From the NCBI RefSeq assembly GCF_050632745.1, contig NZ_JBODSD010000002.1, positions 744,001-808,000 of the forward strand: a stretch of 64,000 nucleotides of DNA, given 5' to 3'. Below are positions 27,226 to 38,000 of the stretch, piece after piece; the first letter of the stretch is position 1, and each line of letters begins with the position of its first letter. Under the pieces are notes generated by a model. The model searched no databases and was not told the DNA's origin. It saw nothing but the letters and a program-made list of their open reading frames with translations. Source of the DNA: Mumia sp050632745 (GTDB lineage: Bacteria; Actinomycetota; Actinomycetes; Propionibacteriales; Nocardioidaceae). Both the position numbers and the translations under genes were made by a program.

Positions 27226-28860
27226 CTAGCCGCCGCTGCGTGCACCCGCGGCTGCAACCGCGACGCGGGTCGGCGGCAGCGTGCGCCCGCGCAGCAGGTC
27301 GGCGGCCTTCTCGCCCACCATGATCGTCGGGGCGTTCGTGTTGCCGCGCGGCACCATCGGCATCACTGAGGCGTCCGCGACGCGCAGCCCCTCCACGCCC
27401 CGCACCCGCAGCTCCGGGTCGACCACGGCAGACTCGCCCGAGCCCATCGCGCACGTGCCGACCGGGTGGTAGAGCGTCTGGCTCTGCGCCCGGATGTGCT
27501 CGACGAGCTCGCTGTCGGTGGGCACCGCGCCGCGCGTCCTCGGCATCCAGAGGTCGACGAGGAAGCGCGCCAGCGGCCCCGACGTGACCGTCTCGAGCAC
27601 CCGCCGCACGCCGGCGAGCATCGCGTCGAGGTCGGTCTGGTCGTCGTAGTACGCCGCGTCGATCTCCGGGTGCCACGTCGGGTCGGCCGAGCGCAGGCGC
27701 AGCGTGCCGCGGCTGGCGACGTTGACGAGGGTCGGAGCGGCGGTGAACATCTGCGCCTGCGGCTCGTGGAGCCCGTTGTCGTAGAAGCCGCTCGGAGCGA
27801 CGTGCACCTGCAGGTCGGGGGCGGGCAGACCGTCCCGGCTGGCGAAGAACGCACCGGCCTCGCCGATGTTGGACGCCAGCGGCCCGGTGCCGGTCGCCTT
27901 CCAGCGCAGCAGGTTGACGAGGTTGCTCGCCTGCGCGAGGTCCGTCGTCCCGCGGGTGGTCCAGATCAGCGGCAGCGCCGGGTGGTCGTGCAGGTTGGAC
28001 CCGACCCCCGGAAGGTCGGCGACCACGTCGATGCCGTGCTCGCGCAGGTGCGAGGCGGGCCCGATGCCCGAGAGCATCAGCAGCTGCGGGCTGTTGACCG
28101 CACCGCCGGCGAGGACGACCTCCGCGTCGGCGTGCGCGACCTGCTCGCCCCCGCCGAGGGCGTACGCGACGCCCGTCGCCCGACCACCCTCGACGACGAC
28201 GCGGGTCGCGAGCGCCCCGGTGAGGACGGTGAGGTTGGGCCGGTCGAGCGCGGGAGCGAGGTAGGCGTCGGCGACCGACCAGCGGCGTCCCTTGCGGCAG
28301 GTGACCTGGTAGAGCCCCGCGCCCTCCTGCGCGGCGCCGTTGAAGTCGTCGGTGCGCGCGAAGCCCGAGGCCACCGCGGAGTCGACCCACGCCTGGCTCA
28401 GCTCGTGGGTGAAGACGCGGTCCTCGACGCGCAGCGGGCCGTCCGACCCGTGGTACGGCCCGGCGAGCCGCGTGTTGCCCTCCGCGCGGACGAAGTAGGG
28501 AAGGACGTCCTCGTAGCCCCAGCCGGTCGCGCCGTAGCCGTCGCGCCAGGTGTCGTAGTCCAGCGCGTTGCCGCGGATGTAGATCATCGCGTTCATCGAC
28601 GAGCACCCGCCGAGGGCCTTCATCCGCGGCCAGTACGCGCGTCGGCCGTGGAGCTGCTTCTGCTCGGTGGTCGTGTAGTTCCAGTCCCAGCGGGTCTTGA
28701 AGAGGCTCGAGAACGCTGCCGGGATCGTCACCTCGTCGGCGTCCGCCGCTGGCCCCGCCTCGAGGAGCAGCACCCTCACGGAGGGGTCCTCGGTCAGTCG
28801 TGCCGCCACCACCGCGCCCGCGCTCCCGGCGCCCACCACCACGTAGTCGTACGACGTCAT
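27226..28860 (-). CDS. GMC-family FAD oxidoreductase (choline dehydrogenase-like)
   Basis: A 544-residue GMC oxidoreductase: FAD-binding DYVVVGAGSAGAVVAARL at the N-terminus, signature 1 in GGCSSMNAMIYIRG, signature 2 GGAVNSPQLLMLSGIGP, and the C-terminal catalytic His region YHPVGTCAMG plus VMPMVPRGNTNAPTIMVGEKAADL. It oxidises an alcohol to an aldehyde using FAD. The ATG at 28860 is used because MTSYDYVVVG is the canonical start. Choline is one option; the gene is not next to betaine genes, so an aliphatic alcohol is equally likely. Confidence 0.9.
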   Translation of the reverse strand: MTSYDYVVVGAGSAGAVVAARLTEDPSVRVLLLEAGPAADADEVTIPAAFSSLFKTRWDWNYTTTEQKQLHGRRAYWPRMKALGGCSSMNAMIYIRGNALDYDTWRDGYGATGWGYEDVLPYFVRAEGNTRLAGPYHGSDGPLRVEDRVFTHELSQAWVDSAVASGFARTDDFNGAAQEGAGLYQVTCRKGRRWSVADAYLAPALDRPNLTVLTGALATRVVVEGGRATGVAYALGGGEQVAHADAEVVLAGGAVNSPQLLMLSGIGPASHLREHGIDVVADLPGVGSNLHDHPALPLIWTTRGTTDLAQASNLVNLLRWKATGTGPLASNIGEAGAFFASRDGLPAPDLQVHVAPSGFYDNGLHEPQAQMFTAAPTLVNVASRGTLRLRSADPTWHPEIDAAYYDDQTDLDAMLAGVRRVLETVTSGPLARFLVDLWMPRTRGAVPTDSELVEHIRAQSQTLYHPVGTCAMGSGESAVVDPELRVRGVEGLRVADASVMPMVPRGNTNAPTIMVGEKAADLLRGRTLPPTRVAVAAAGARSGG

Positions 28861-28949
28861 GCCGCAGTGTGACACACCTCATAGAGGGCCGGGAGAGGCC
28901 GTGCTCGACCCGACGACAACAGGGATCGCGGCGTCTTCCACGGCCGATG

Positions 28950-28996
28950 AAACATGAGGCTTGCCTCAGGTAAATGTTGAGGCATCCCTCATGTTT
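28950..28996. promoter_or_regulatory. Paired fasO-like operator in the FAS-I promoter
   Basis: Two TGAGG-N4-CCTCA sites occur at 28955-28968 (TGAGGCTTGCCTCA, a perfect palindrome) and 28978-28991, centres 23 bases apart. The outer flanks AAACATGAGG (28950-28959) and CCTCATGTTT (28987-28996) are themselves inverted repeats. The same paired motif precedes the carboxylase gene at 41085-41128. A TetR protein encoded at 38630-39256 is the likely binder. Confidence 0.75.
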
Positions 28997-29050
28997 GCGC
29001 CATGATGATGACGGCCACGACCGTGTACCACCAGGAAGCTCGAGGGACTC

Positions 29051-32000
29051 GTGACGATCATCGACACCCCGACCACCCGGACGACGACGCACGACCACCG
29101 CACGCGGCTGGTCGACGCCTTGAACGACGCGACCCCGTACGCGATCGCGTTCGGAGGTCAGGGCAGCCCGTGGCTGGAGCCGCTGAGCGACCTCCTGCGA
29201 ACCTACGCGCTGGGTCCGCAGCTGCACGCGCTCTGCGCCGAGGCCGAGCACCGGCTGTCGCCCGTCGCCGGGGACCTCGCCCGCATCCCGCTGCCGTTCA
29301 CGCCGCTGGCGTGGGCCGACGCGCTCGCGGTCGCGGAGTCGGCGGCCAGCGACGAGGCTCCCGCGGCGCCGGACACCGACCTGCTCACGCAGCCGGCCGT
29401 GTCCGTCCCGGGCATCCTGCTCGCCCAGCTCGCCGGCATCGAGGCGCTGCGCCTGCAGGGTCTCGACCCGACCACCAGCACCCCCACCGCGGTCGTGAGC
29501 CACTCGCAGGGCGTGCTGGCCGCCGAGGCCCTGGCCGGGCACGACTCCTCCGAGGTCCTGGCCGTCGCCCGCCTCGTCGGCGCCGCCATCCAGCTCACCG
29601 CGCAGCGCAGGGGACTGCTCGGCGACACGATGCTGGCGGTCCGCCGCGTCGATCCGGCGGAGGTCGAGCGTCTCCTGGCCGAGGTGGAGGGCGTCGACGT
29701 CGATCTCGCCCTCCGCAACGGCCGTCGTACGGTCGTGCTCAGCGGGCCCGCGGACGACCTCGTCACCGTCCAGCGCCACCTCGAGCGCGAGGCGCAGACC
29801 CAGGCCGCGCTGCGCGAGCGCAAGGTCACCGGAGGAACCCCGTTCTCGCCGGTCTTCGAGACGCTGGAGCCGCGCGCGGCGTTCCACCACCACGGACTCA
29901 CCGAGGCCGGGGACCTGGTCGCCGACTGGGCCTCCGCCTGCGGCATCGACCCTGCCTGGGCGCGCGACGTCGCGACGCGGGCCGTCATCGCCCCCGGGGA
30001 CTGGGTCCGCGACCTCGAGTCGGCCCTCGACACCGGCGCGGAGTGGATCCTCGACCTCGGCCCCGGCAACCTCGCGTCGCTCCTCGCCGACTACGAGGCG
30101 ACCGCCCGCGGCGTCGGGCTCGTGGCCCCCGCGACCCGCCAGGGCCAGCGCATCCTCACCACCCCCGGCGCCGCCCCGCGCCGCCCCCTCCCGTGGTCCG
30201 CGTACGCGCCGAAGCCCGTCACGCTCCCCGACGGCCGCACCGTCGTCGAGACGCGGTTCACCCGCCTCACGGGCCGCTCGCCCATCCTGCTCGCGGGCAT
30301 GACGCCCACGACCGTGGACGCGGGCATCGTCGCCGCTGCCGCGAACGCCGGCTTCTGGGCCGAGCTCGCGGGTGGTGGTCAGGTCACCGAGGGCATCTTC
30401 GCCGACCGGGTCGACGAGCTCACCGGGCTCCTCGAGCCCGGACGCACGTTCGCGTTCAACGCTCTCTACCTCGACCCGTACCTGTGGAAGATGCAGCTCG
30501 GCCAGCAGCGCCTGGTCCAGCGCGCGCGGGCCAACGGCGCCGCGGTGGACGCGGTCGTCGTCAGCGCCGGCATCCCCGAGCTGCCCGACGCCGTCGCGCT
30601 GGTCGAGGAGCTCCGCGAGGCCGGGATCTCGTACGTCGTCTTCAAGCCCGGCACCGTCAAGCAGATCCGCGAGGTGCTCGCGATCGCCCGCGAGGCCGCG
30701 CCGGTCCCGATCGTCGTCCACGTCGAGGGCGGCAAGGCCGGCGGGCACCACTCGTGGGAGGACCTGGACGACCTCCTCCTCACCACGTACGCCCAGCTGC
30801 GCGCCCAGGACAACGTCGTGGTCTGCGTCGGTGGCGGCATCGGCACGCCGCAGGCGGCCTCGGAGTACCTCACGGGCGCCTGGGCACGCCGCCACGGCTA
30901 CCCCGCGATGCCGCTCGACGGCATCCTGGTCGGCACCGCCGCGATGGCGACGCTCGAGGCCACCACCTCGCCGCAGGTCAAGGAGATGCTGGTCGCCACG
31001 CCCGGCACCCCGGAGTGGGTCGGCGCCGGTCGCGCCGAGGCCGGGATGGCCTCCGGACGCAGCCAGCTCGGCGCCGACATCCACGAGATCGACAACGCCG
31101 CCTCGCGCGCCGGCCGCATCCTCGACGAGGTCGCCGGGGACGCCGAGGCCGTCGCCGCACGGCGCGACGAGATCATCGCCGCGATCGCCCCGACCGCCAA
31201 GCCCTACTTCGGCGACGTCACGACGATGACGTACGCCGCCTGGCTGGCGCGCTACGCCGAGCTGGCGGGCGCGGAGCCGGGCGAGAACGAGATCACCGGC
31301 GCCGGCGCGGAGAACTGGCTCGACGTCACGCTGCGCGACCGGTTCCACGCGATGGTCCAGCGTGCCGAGGCCCGCCTCGCCGACGCCGACCACGGGGACA
31401 TCGCGACGCTGTTCGCCGACGCGGACGCCGTGAACGACCCGCACGCCGCGATCGGCGCGCTGCTCGCCGCGTACCCGCAGGCCACGGAGGTCACCCTGCA
31501 CCCGGCCGACGTCGCGTTCTTCGTCGAGGTGTGCCGTCGCCCGGGCAAGCCGGTGCCGTTCGTGCCGGTCCTCGACGCCGACGTGCGCCGCTGGTACCGC
31601 TCGGACTCCCTCTGGCAGGCGCACGACGCCCGCTACCCCGCCGACGCCGTCTGCATCATCCCCGGCCCGGTCGCGGTCGGCGGGATCACCCGCGTCGACG
31701 AGCCCGTCGCGGACCTGCTGCGCCGCTTCGAGGACGAGACCGTCGACGACGTGCTCACCGCCGGGGCGCTGACCTCGCGCGTGGTGGGACGCCGCCGGGT
31801 CGACGCGGCCGACGACGTGCTCGGGCTCGTGCTCGCCGCTCCGGACGTCGCCTGGGCGGGCCGCACGGTCCGCAACCCGGTCCACCGCCTCGGCGTCGAC
31901 TGGGTCATCGTCGAGCCCTCGCGGGCCGAGCACCCCGAGACCGGTGCCGTGCTGTTCACCGACGGCCCCGACGCGGTGCTCGAGGTGCCGCTCGGCGGCG

Positions 32001-35000
32001 ACCGGTCGCTGTCGGTCCGGATCGAGGTCGCCGACGCCGCCGACGGCGGCGCGCCGGTCGTGAGCGCGACCAGCGCCGTGTCCGCGATGCGCAGCCTCGT
32101 CGGCGTCGCCGCGGGCGGGTCGCTGCCGGCCACCCACGACGGCACCGCGCGCGCCACCGTCACCTGGTCGGGCGACCTCGGATCCGACCACGCCGCGGTC
32201 ACCGACGGCGCCGTCGTCCGCGGCAGCCGTCCGGCGCCCGACGCCCTCGTCGGTCTGGCCTGGCCCTCGGTCTTCGCCGTCCTCGGCGAGGCCCGCGTCC
32301 CGGGCTCCGACGTCCAGGTCGTCGAGGGCATGCTCGACCTCGTCCACCTCGACCACGCGATCCGTCTCGCGACCGACCTCCCGGCCGAGCCGACCACGCT
32401 GTCGGTCGAGGCGCGGCTCGCCGGCGTCGAGGACTCCGGCGTCGGCCGCGTCGTCACCATCGACGTCAACGTCCGCACGGAGTCCGGCGACGACCTGGCG
32501 ACGCTGCGCGAGCGCTTCGCGATCCGCGGCCGCAACGGCGCCGCCGACCTGAGCGACCCCGCGGTCGCCGGCGGCGCGGCACGTGGCCCGGTGGCCGACA
32601 CCCCGCGCCGTACGCGGGCCGAGAAGACCCTCGCGGCGCCGACCGACCTGCGGGCGTTCGCCGCGGTCACCGGGGACCACAACCCGATCCACACCAGCGT
32701 CGCCGCCGCGCGCCTCGCCGGCCTGGGCGACCCGATCGTCCACGGCATGTGGCTGTCGGCGACCGCCCAGCAGATGCTCGGCGACCGGCACGTCGACGGG
32801 TGGACGACGCGCTTCCTCGCGCCGGTCCGCCCCGGCGCGACGGTGGAGCTGAAGGCGGTCCGCACGGGCCTCGACGCCGGTGCGGAGATCCTCGAGGTCA
32901 CCGCCCGCAGCGAGGGCGAGCTCGTGCTCGCCGCCACGGCGCGGATCGCTCCGCCGCGGACGGCGTACGCGTTCCCGGGCCAGGGCATCCAGCACGCCGG
33001 GATGGGCATGGCGGGCTACCGCCGGAGCAAGGCCGCCCGCGAGATCTGGGACCGGGCCGACGCGCACACGCGCAAGGTCCTCGGCTTCTCCATCCTCACC
33101 GTCGTCCAGGACAACCCGACGGTGGTCGTCGCCAACGGCGTCACGCACAAGCACCCCGACGGCGTCCTGTTCCTCACCCAGTTCACGCAGGTCGCGATGG
33201 CCGTGCTCGGCTCGGCGCAGATCGCGGAGCTGCGCGAGGCCGGCGCGTTCGTCGACGACGCGGTGCTGGCGGGCCACTCGGTCGGTGAGTACAACGCGCT
33301 GTCGGCCGTCTCGGGCGTCATCAGCCTGGAGGCCGTGATCGAGGTCGTCTTCCAGCGCGGCTCGGTCATGCACACGCTGGTCCCCCGTGATGCCGAGGGC
33401 CGCAGCGACTACCGCCTCGCAGCGATCCGGCCGAGCCAGATCGGTCTGGCCGACGACGAGGTCACGGCGTACGTCGCCCGGATCTCGGAGGAGACCGGCG
33501 AGTTCCTGGAGATCGCCAACTACAACCTGCGCGGCTCGCAGTACGCGATCGCCGGCACGGTGAAGGGTCTCGAGGCGCTCGAGGCCGACATCGCGAAGCG
33601 CCGGGCGGAGTTCGGCGGCAAGGCCGCGTTCATCCTCGTCCCGGGCATCGACGTGCCGTTCCACTCCCGCGTCCTGCGCGGAGGCGTGCCGGACTTCCGC
33701 CACCGCCTCGAGGAGCTGCTGCCGGAGACGATCGACCCGTCGATCCTGCTCGGCCGCTACGTCCCGAACCTCGTGCCGCGGCCGTTCACGCTCGACCGCG
33801 CGTTCGTCGCGGAGATCGCCGAGACGGTGCCGTCCGCGCCGCTGGAGGAGGTCCTCGCCGACTACGACGCGTGGGCCGCGACCCCGGGCCGCCTCGCGCG
33901 CCGCCTGCTCGTCGAGCTGCTCGCGTGGCAGTTCGCCAGCCCGGTCCGCTGGATCGAGACGCAGGACCTGATGTTCGGCGACCTCGGTGTCGAGCGCTTC
34001 GTCGAGGTCGGCGTGGCCAACGCGCCGACGGTGGCGAACCTCGCGTCGGCGACGCTGAAGCTGCCGACGTCCCCCGACCGCCCGATCGAGGTCGTCAACA
34101 TCGAGCGCGAGGCGTCCGTCGTCTTCGCGACCGACACCGACCCCGAGCCGGCGGCGGACGAGCCGGTGGAGGCCCCGGCGGCCGAGACCGCTCCTCCGAG
34201 CGCCGGTGCAACCCCACCCAAGTCGGCTGATGCTGCAACGGTTCCCTCCTCCGCTGCAGCATCAGCTTCCACCGCCGACCTCGGCTTCGACGCCGCGGAC
34301 GCGACGACGGTCCTGCTCGCCTGGTGGACCAAGATGCGCCTCGACCAGATCGGCGCCGCCGACTCGATCGAGTCCCTCTGCGACGGCGCGTCCTCGCGGC
34401 GCAACCAGCTGCTCGTCGACCTCGGCGGGGAGCTCGCCCTGGGCGCGATCGACGGTGCCGCCGACGCCGACCTGCCGACGCTGTCGGGCCAGGTCAAGGG
34501 CCTCGCACGGGCGTACAAGCCGTTCGGCCCGGTCCTCTCCAGCGCCCTCGGCGACCACCTCGCCAAGATCCTCGGTCCGACGGGCAAGCGCCCGTCGGCG
34601 ATCACCGACCGCGTCACCGGCGTGTGGCAGCTCGGCCCCGGCTGGGCCAGCCACGTGACGGCCGAGCTCGCGCTCGCCACCCGTGAGGGCAGCAGCGTGC
34701 GCGGCGGCGCGTTCGGCGAGCTCGGTGCGCCCACCAGCGCCGCAGAGCTCGACGCCGCGATCGACGCCGCGGTGCAGACCGTCGGCGCCCGCCACGGCGT
34801 CGCGGTCGCGATGCCGAGCGCCGGTGGGGGCGACGTGACTGTCGACGCCGCCGCGCTGGGCGAGATCACCGCCGGGATCACCGGGCCCGACGGGGTGCTC
34901 GCGTCGACGGCGCGCCACCTCCTGAAGACCCTGGGGCTGTCGGAGGCCACGGCCGTCTCCAGCGACCAGGACGCGGCCGACGCCGCCGTCCTCGCCCAGG

Positions 35001-38000
35001 TCGAGGCGGAGCTGGGCAACGACTGGGCCCGCCTGACGGCCCCGGCGTTCGACGCCCGGCGTGCGCTCCTGCTCGACGACCGGTGGGCCAGCGCCCGCGA
35101 GGACGTCGCGCGGCTCGCGTCCGGCGAGCCGGTCGTCGCCACGGTCGAGACCTTCGCCGGCACCGGCGAGGACGTCGCGTCGCAGGCGCGCTGGTGGGCG
35201 GAGCGTACCGAGGACACCGTCCTCGCCGACCGGCTCACCTCCCTCGCCGAGGCGGCCCTGGACACGACTCCGGGCACCTGGTCGGACGACGTCGCCGTCG
35301 TCACCGGCGCGAGCACGGGCTCGATCGCCGCGTCGGTCGTCGGCCGGCTGCTCGCCGGCGGCGCCACGGTGGTCGCGACCACGTCGCGCCTCGACCAGTC
35401 CAAGCTGCGCGCGTTCAAGGAGCTCTACCGGACGCACGCCCGCGCCGGTGCCCGCCTCTGGGTGGTCCCCGCGAACCTCGCGTCGTTCGCCGACGTCGAC
35501 GCCCTCGCCTCCTGGGTGACCGAGGAGCAGACGACGACCTCGGGAGGCACCACGACGGTGACGAAGCCCGCGCTGACGCCGACGCTGCTGTTCCCGTTCG
35601 CGGCCGGCCGCGTGGCAGGCGACCTCACCGAGGTCGGGTCGCGCTCCGAGGTCGACATGCGGATCCTGCTCTGGTCGGTCGAGCGGCTGGTCGCCGCCCT
35701 GGCCACCACGGGCCGGGCCCACGACCTCGCGTCCTCGCTGCACGTCGTCCTGCCGGGCTCCCCGAACCGGGGCACCTTCGGGGGCGACGGGGCGTACGGC
35801 GAGGCGAAGGCGGCCCTCGACGCGATCACGGCCAAGTGGTCCTCGGAGGCGACCTGGAGCGAGCGCGTCACGCTCGTGCACGCGATCATCGGCTGGGTCC
35901 GCGGGACCGGGCTGATGGGCGGCAACGACCCGCTGGTCGAGGCCGTCGAGCGCGCCGGGGTCCGCACGTGGTCCACCGACGAGATGGCCGACGCGCTGCT
36001 CGAGCGGGCGACAGCCGACGTCCGGGCACAGGCCCGGACCGCCCCCGTCACTGCTGATCTGACGGGTGGGCTCGGCGAGGCCGACCTCGACCTCGGGGCG
36101 CTCGCCCGCGAGGCGTCGGCGACCGCAACCGGCAGCACCCGCTCCGCCGACGAGGCCGTGGCGACGATCGCCGCGCTCGCCCCGTCCCCGGCGCAGCTGC
36201 CGGCCCGCCCGACGGTCTCGTGGCCGAGCATCTCGGCACGGCCCGAGGACCTCGTGGTGATCGTCGGCGCCGGCGAGCTCGGGCCGTACGGCTCGGCGCG
36301 CACGCGCTTCGAGTACGAGGTGTCCGCGGAGCTGTCCGCGGCCGGCGTCCTCGAGCTCGCGTGGTCCACCGGCCTCGTGGCGTGGGACAACGGCGGCTGG
36401 TACGACGTGGAGTCGGGCGAGCCCGTCGCGGAGTCCGAGCTGCACGAGCGCTACCACGACGCCGTGGTCGAGCGGTGCGGCATCCGTCGCTACGCCGACG
36501 ACGGCGCGCTGGTCGACACCTCGACGCCGCTGCTGGCGCGGGCCTACCTGGACGAGGACATCACGTTCTCCGTCGGGACCGAGGCGGCCGCGCGGGCGAT
36601 GTACGACGCCGACCCGGAGCGTACGGTCATCGCACCGGGGCCCGACGGCGACTGGACGGTGACCCGCAAGGCCGGCACCGAGATCCGCGTCCCGCGGCGC
36701 CTCGCGCTGACCCGCACGATCGGCGGCCAGATCCCGACCGGCTTCGACCCCGCCGTGTGGGGCGTCCCGGCCGAGATGCTCGAGTCGCTGGACCGGGTGG
36801 CCGTCTGGAACCTCGTCTGCACCGTCGACGCGTTCCTGTCGTCGGGCTTCAGCCCGGCCGAGCTCATGCGCTGGGTCCACCCGGCCGCGGTCGCCAGCAC
36901 GCAGGGCACCGGCATGGGCGGCATGACGTCGATGCGCTCGCTCTACGTGGACACGCTCCTCGGCGAGGCCAAGCAGAACGACATCCTCCAGGAGGCGCTG
37001 CCCAACGTCATCGCGGCGCACGTCATGCAGTCGTACGTCGGTGGCTACGGCGCGATGATCCACCCGGTCGCCGCCTGCGCGACGAGCGCGGTGTCGGTCG
37101 AGGAGGGTGCGGACAAGATCCGCCTCGGCAAGGCCGACTTCGTGGTCGCCGGCGGCTTCGACGACCTGTCGACCGAGGGCATCGTCGGGTTCGCCGACAT
37201 GTCCGCGACGGCCGACTCGGGCGTGATGCTCGCCAAGGGCATCGACCCGCGCTACGTCAGCCGGGCGAACGACCGGCGGCGCGGCGGGTTCGTCGAGAGC
37301 CAGGGCGGCGGCACGATCCTCCTCGCACGCGGCGACGTCGCGCTGCGGATGGGGCTGCCGGTCCTCGGCGTGGTCGCGTACGCGGGCTCCTTCGCCGACG
37401 GCGTGCACACGTCGATCCCCGCCCCGGGGCTCGGCGCGCTGGCCTCGGCCCGTGGCGGCGCCCAGTCGCCGCTGGGCCGCGGGCTCGCCGCCCTCGGGCT
37501 CGGGGCCGACGACGTGGCGGTCGTGTCGAAGCACGACACCTCCACCGCGGCGAACGACCCCAACGAGTCCGAGCTGCACGAGCGGATCGCGGCGTCGCTG
37601 GGCCGTACCGACGGCAACCCGCTGTTCGTCGTGTCGCAGAAGACGCTGACCGGCCACTCGAAGGGCGGTGCGGCCGCGTTCCAGATGATCGGGCTCTGCC
37701 AGGTCCTGAGCACCCAGGTGCTGCCGCCGAACCGGAGCCTGGACTGCGTCGACGACGCGCTCGACGAGAACCCGCACCTGGTGTGGCTGCGCGAGCCGCT
37801 GGCCGCGCCTGCGCCGATCCGCGCGGGCCTGGTCACGAGCCTCGGCTTCGGCCACGTCGCGGCGCTCGTCGCGATCGCCCACCCGGAGGCGTTCCTCGCC
37901 ACGCTCGACGCGAGCGAGCGCGAGGAGTACGAGCGGGCGGCGCGGGCTCGTGAGGTCTCGGGCCGGCTGCGGCTCGTGCGCGCGATGTACGGCGGCCCCG

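Noticed and set aside
26774..33703. Very long open frames opposite or out of phase with real genes, such as 2309 codons on the minus strand here, and similar ones at 16802-22522, 29002-33288 and 34262-37882
   Set aside because: They have the Arg/Ala/Pro- or Val/Asp/Arg-rich composition of GC-frame shadows, carry no family motifs and lie across well-supported genes such as FAS-I.
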